Shown here one piece after another: positions 6,564-8,604 of a DNA stretch of 8,604 nt (position 1 is the stretch's first letter; each line of letters opens with the position of its first letter). The translations under genes were made by a program, and so were the position numbers. The stretch is from Anaerolineales bacterium. Lineage in GTDB: Bacteria; Chloroflexota; Anaerolineae; Anaerolineales; UBA4823. The notes below the pieces were generated by a model. It made no database searches. It was not told the DNA's origin and saw nothing but the letters and a program-made list of their open reading frames with translations. Location: contig JAOAHK010000019.1 in the NCBI GenBank assembly GCA_026415275.1, positions 1-8,604 on the forward strand, given 5' to 3'.

Positions 6564-7256
6564 TTACTCCTCCAAGGTTGGCATGCAATATCCCATCCCT
6601 GAGCGGGTTACAATATGGATTGGGTTTTTGGGGTCATCCTCTAGTTTTTGACGTAGGCGGGAGATGCTCACCCACAGAATTTCTTTATCCTCCCGATATT
6701 CAGGTCCCCAAACACTGGTCAACAATTCCTCAGAAGTGAGAACTTGTCCTAAGTTATGTGCAAATTGCAAAAGCAACCGGTACTCAGTCGCGGATAAGAA
6801 AACAAGACGGTCGTTACGATAGACTTCGGCTTTGGCAAAGTCAATCTTGAGGTTTCCGTGATAGAAAATTGCCTGCTGAGTTGTGCTCGTTGTCTTTACG
6901 CGGCGCAGGACGGCGCGCACTCTGGCGAGAAGTTCGGTGGCTGAGAATGGTTTGACGATATAATCGTCAGCGCCTAGGTCTAAACCGCGCACGCGAGCGC
7001 TCTCCTCGCCGCGAGCGGTGACGACAATAATCGGCACACTGGAAAACTCCCGAATCCGCTCAGTGGCGGCAAAGCCATCTAAAACCGGCATCATAATGTC
7101 TAGGAGCACCAAGTCGGGTTGTTCTTTGGCTACCTTATCAACCGCCTCTTGACCATTGGTCGCTTTGATTACCAAATAGCCTTCTGTGATTAAGTTTGCC
7201 TCCATCAGCCGTAAATAGCGAGGCTCGTCATCGACAATTAAGATTTTGGTGGTCAT
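6564..7256 (-). CDS. OmpR/PhoB-family response regulator
   Basis: 230 aa, the normal length. The receiver domain (about 3-118) has the acidic pair Asp9/Asp10, the phospho-acceptor Asp53 in LVLLDIMMP, Thr80 in VVTARG and Lys102 in IVKPFSA. The winged-helix DNA-binding domain (about 130-227) shows LSATEYRLLLQFAHNLGQVL and the recognition region DKEILWVSISRLRQKLEDD followed by the wing RSGMGYCM. All signalling residues are intact. It should bind DNA as a dimer after phosphorylation. The start ATG overlaps the kinase stop as ATGA, with a GGGAGAG site 6 nt upstream, so kinase and regulator are translationally coupled and almost certainly cognate. Its targets are not readable here; the downstream small gene and cpaF are candidates through autoregulation. 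Confidence 0.95.
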   Translation of the reverse strand: MTTKILIVDDEPRYLRLMEANLITEGYLVIKATNGQEAVDKVAKEQPDLVLLDIMMPVLDGFAATERIREFSSVPIIVVTARGEESARVRGLDLGADDYIVKPFSATELLARVRAVLRRVKTTSTTQQAIFYHGNLKIDFAKAEVYRNDRLVFLSATEYRLLLQFAHNLGQVLTSEELLTSVWGPEYREDKEILWVSISRLRQKLEDDPKNPIHIVTRSGMGYCMPTLEE

Positions 7257-8521
7257 GCGCTACTCTCCCTTAGGGACAATACTTGATTCGGTTGTTGTTG
7301 GTCATAGGGCAAGCGAATGTGAAAGGTAGTGCCTGCGCCTAATTGAGATTCCGCCCAGATCTCTCCGTTGTGAGCATTCACGATTTGGCGACAGATAAAC
7401 AAACCCAAACCTGTTCCCCGTACATTTTTATCGGGTGTTGGAACACGATAGAAACGTTTGAAGAGAGAGGATAAGTGCTCCGGGGCAATCCCTGGCCCGT
7501 TATCACTCAACTTGATGTACACGGTCTGTGGTTCTTCGGTCACTGAAATAGTCACTGTCGAGTGAGGAGCATATTTACTGGCATTGGTCAAGAGATTATC
7601 AAACACTTGGGCTAGACGGGCGGCATCCGCCATGAGACGCAATTCGGGTAGCTCTTTTTGTAGGTCGATTTGAATATTGTCGTGTAAGGATAAGGCACGC
7701 ATGACCACATCCCTTAGAAAAGCGTCTAAACGCAACGGTTGAAAACTCATTTTCAATGTGCCGGCTTGCAAACGAGAAGAGTCCATCAGATTTTCGATCA
7801 ATTCCCGCAAGCGATCCGATTCTTCATCGATGATCGTTAAGAATTCCCTGCGGGTTTCCTCATCCCAAGTGATGTCATCTCGTAAGAGAGTCGTAGCGTA
7901 GCCTTTGATGAAACCCAGAGGAGTCAGCAATTCATGTGAAACCGTTGCAATGAAATCCTCCTGAAGTTGATTGAGTTTTCGTTCCGCTTCAAGTTGGGCA
8001 ATTTGCTTAACCAAACGATCGTGGCCGATGAGTTGAGCAACCAAGCCAGCGATGAACTCCGATAAGCGCACTTGATCGGGCGTGTACGGCGGTCCCCCGA
8101 AGGGAATAAGAACGAGGGCACCCTCTAGGATGTTTTCAAGAAACAAAGGCAAGCCTAATAGAAAACGAAAACGTGTCCGATCTTTTATCTCTTCGCCACC
8201 TTCTTCAATGCGCGAGATCAATCTGCCAGTTTGCAAGACTTCGTGCGCGGTCGCTTCTCCCCAAGATAGGTCTGCTTCCTTGAACCTTCCCCGCCCAATT
8301 GCACGGGCATAAGCCGGTTCTAGTGTCTCCTCTTCCTTCCCCTTAAAGTAAAGCACCAGGTTGTCAAAGATGAACACAGGACGAGCTAGGCGGATAATCT
8401 CGTCAAGAGCCGAGTCGATATTTTCGGCTAAAGCAACCGCACGACTGATGGCATAGACCGCTTCCAACTCTTCGGGACGAAGGGTTGCTGGGTTGATGTG
8501 ATCTAACTCTGCTCGATCCAT
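7253..8521 (-). CDS. Soluble sensor histidine kinase with N-terminal GAF domain
   Basis: 422 aa. Residues about 20-165 look like a GAF sensor domain (AVYAISRAVALAENIDSALD ... LLGLPLFLENILEGALVLIPF). A short coil (about 168-188) leads into the HisKA domain, with the phospho-acceptor His196 in VSHELLTPLGFIKGY, and then the HATPase_c domain: N box FDNLLTNASKYAP (Asn313), G1 box DNGPGIAP (340-347), F box FKRFYR (354-359), G2 box GTGLGLFICRQIV (369-381). The H-box reads HELLTPL rather than the commoner HELRTPL. No transmembrane segment or signal peptide is present, so it should sense a cytosolic signal or act on one from another kinase; the GAF ligand is unknown. Start is ATG with AAGGGAAG about 5 nt upstream. 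It overlaps the preceding kinase gene by 19 bp and the response regulator by 4 bp. Confidence 0.93.
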   Translation of the reverse strand: MDRAELDHINPATLRPEELEAVYAISRAVALAENIDSALDEIIRLARPVFIFDNLVLYFKGKEEETLEPAYARAIGRGRFKEADLSWGEATAHEVLQTGRLISRIEEGGEEIKDRTRFRFLLGLPLFLENILEGALVLIPFGGPPYTPDQVRLSEFIAGLVAQLIGHDRLVKQIAQLEAERKLNQLQEDFIATVSHELLTPLGFIKGYATTLLRDDITWDEETRREFLTIIDEESDRLRELIENLMDSSRLQAGTLKMSFQPLRLDAFLRDVVMRALSLHDNIQIDLQKELPELRLMADAARLAQVFDNLLTNASKYAPHSTVTISVTEEPQTVYIKLSDNGPGIAPEHLSSLFKRFYRVPTPDKNVRGTGLGLFICRQIVNAHNGEIWAESQLGAGTTFHIRLPYDQQQPNQVLSLRESSA

Positions 8522-8604
8522 TGAGACTTCCCTTCGTTTCTGGCTGGCAAGGAAAACGCAAAGATCGAACCTTTACCTTCTTCTGATTCTACCCTCAATT
8601 GCGC
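8503..8604 (-). CDS. C-terminal tail of a second histidine kinase (gene cut by window edge)
   Basis: A minus-strand frame is open from the window edge to a TAG at 8505-8503, giving 33 residues: AQLRVESEEGKGSIFAFSLP and then ARNEGKSQWIEQS. The first part matches the last two strands of HATPase_c domains (typically G-x-xxVxSxxGxGSxFxFxLP). The visible end therefore belongs to another sensor kinase lying just upstream in the same operon. Its last 19 bp overlap the start of the GAF kinase in another frame. The sequence is short, so the call rests on one well-known motif; the sensor part and full length cannot be seen. Confidence 0.7.
   Translation of the reverse strand, partial: AQLRVESEEGKGSIFAFSLPARNEGKSQWIEQS

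Overview
The window is an almost gap-free stretch of bacterial chromosome carrying one partial plus-strand gene at the left edge and ten minus-strand genes (nine complete, one cut by the right edge). Nothing mobile, no CRISPR array, no rRNA or tRNA gene was found. The moderate base composition and the mix of proteins suggest a Chloroflexota member, perhaps Anaerolineae. The relevant proteins are a LysM plus L,D-transpeptidase with an SYGC active site, a double-XRE regulator with a conserved C-terminal tail, a cytosolic GAF kinase with an HELLTPL H-box, and a CpaF-type ATPase. This assignment is inference from protein style, not from a marker gene.

Left edge (1-320, plus): the C-terminal part of a PaaI-like hotdog thioesterase. 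Its stop lies 2 bp from the stop of the convergent minus-strand operon.

Middle operon (4717 down to 323, minus): five tightly packed genes in the order double helix-turn-helix regulator, TPR protein, GNAT acetyltransferase, monoacylglycerol-lipase-like alpha/beta hydrolase, membrane-anchored LysM/L,D-transpeptidase. Junctions are a 4-bp overlap, a 1-bp gap, a 4-bp overlap and a 14-bp overlap. Only the first gene starts with ATG; the others use GTG, GTG, TTG and TTG, so translation is probably coupled along the message. A 217-bp gap upstream (4718-4934) is the only real intergenic space and should hold the promoter.

Right operon (right edge down to 4935, minus): the tail of one histidine kinase, a complete soluble GAF histidine kinase, an OmpR/PhoB-type response regulator, a 97-aa protein of unknown function, and a CpaF/TadA-type secretion ATPase. 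Overlaps of 19 and 4 bp and gaps of 3 and 6 bp (0 bp with the alternative cpaF start) mark it as one transcription unit. The usual CpaF partners (TadB/TadC-like membrane proteins, pilins, CpaB/CpaC) do not follow it here, because the next gene downstream is the unrelated regulator.

Most of the window is recognisable housekeeping or regulatory material. The points most worth following are the uncharacterised small protein wedged between a two-component system and the CpaF ATPase, the orphan setting of that ATPase, and the coupled regulator-TPR pair that leads the envelope-related operon.
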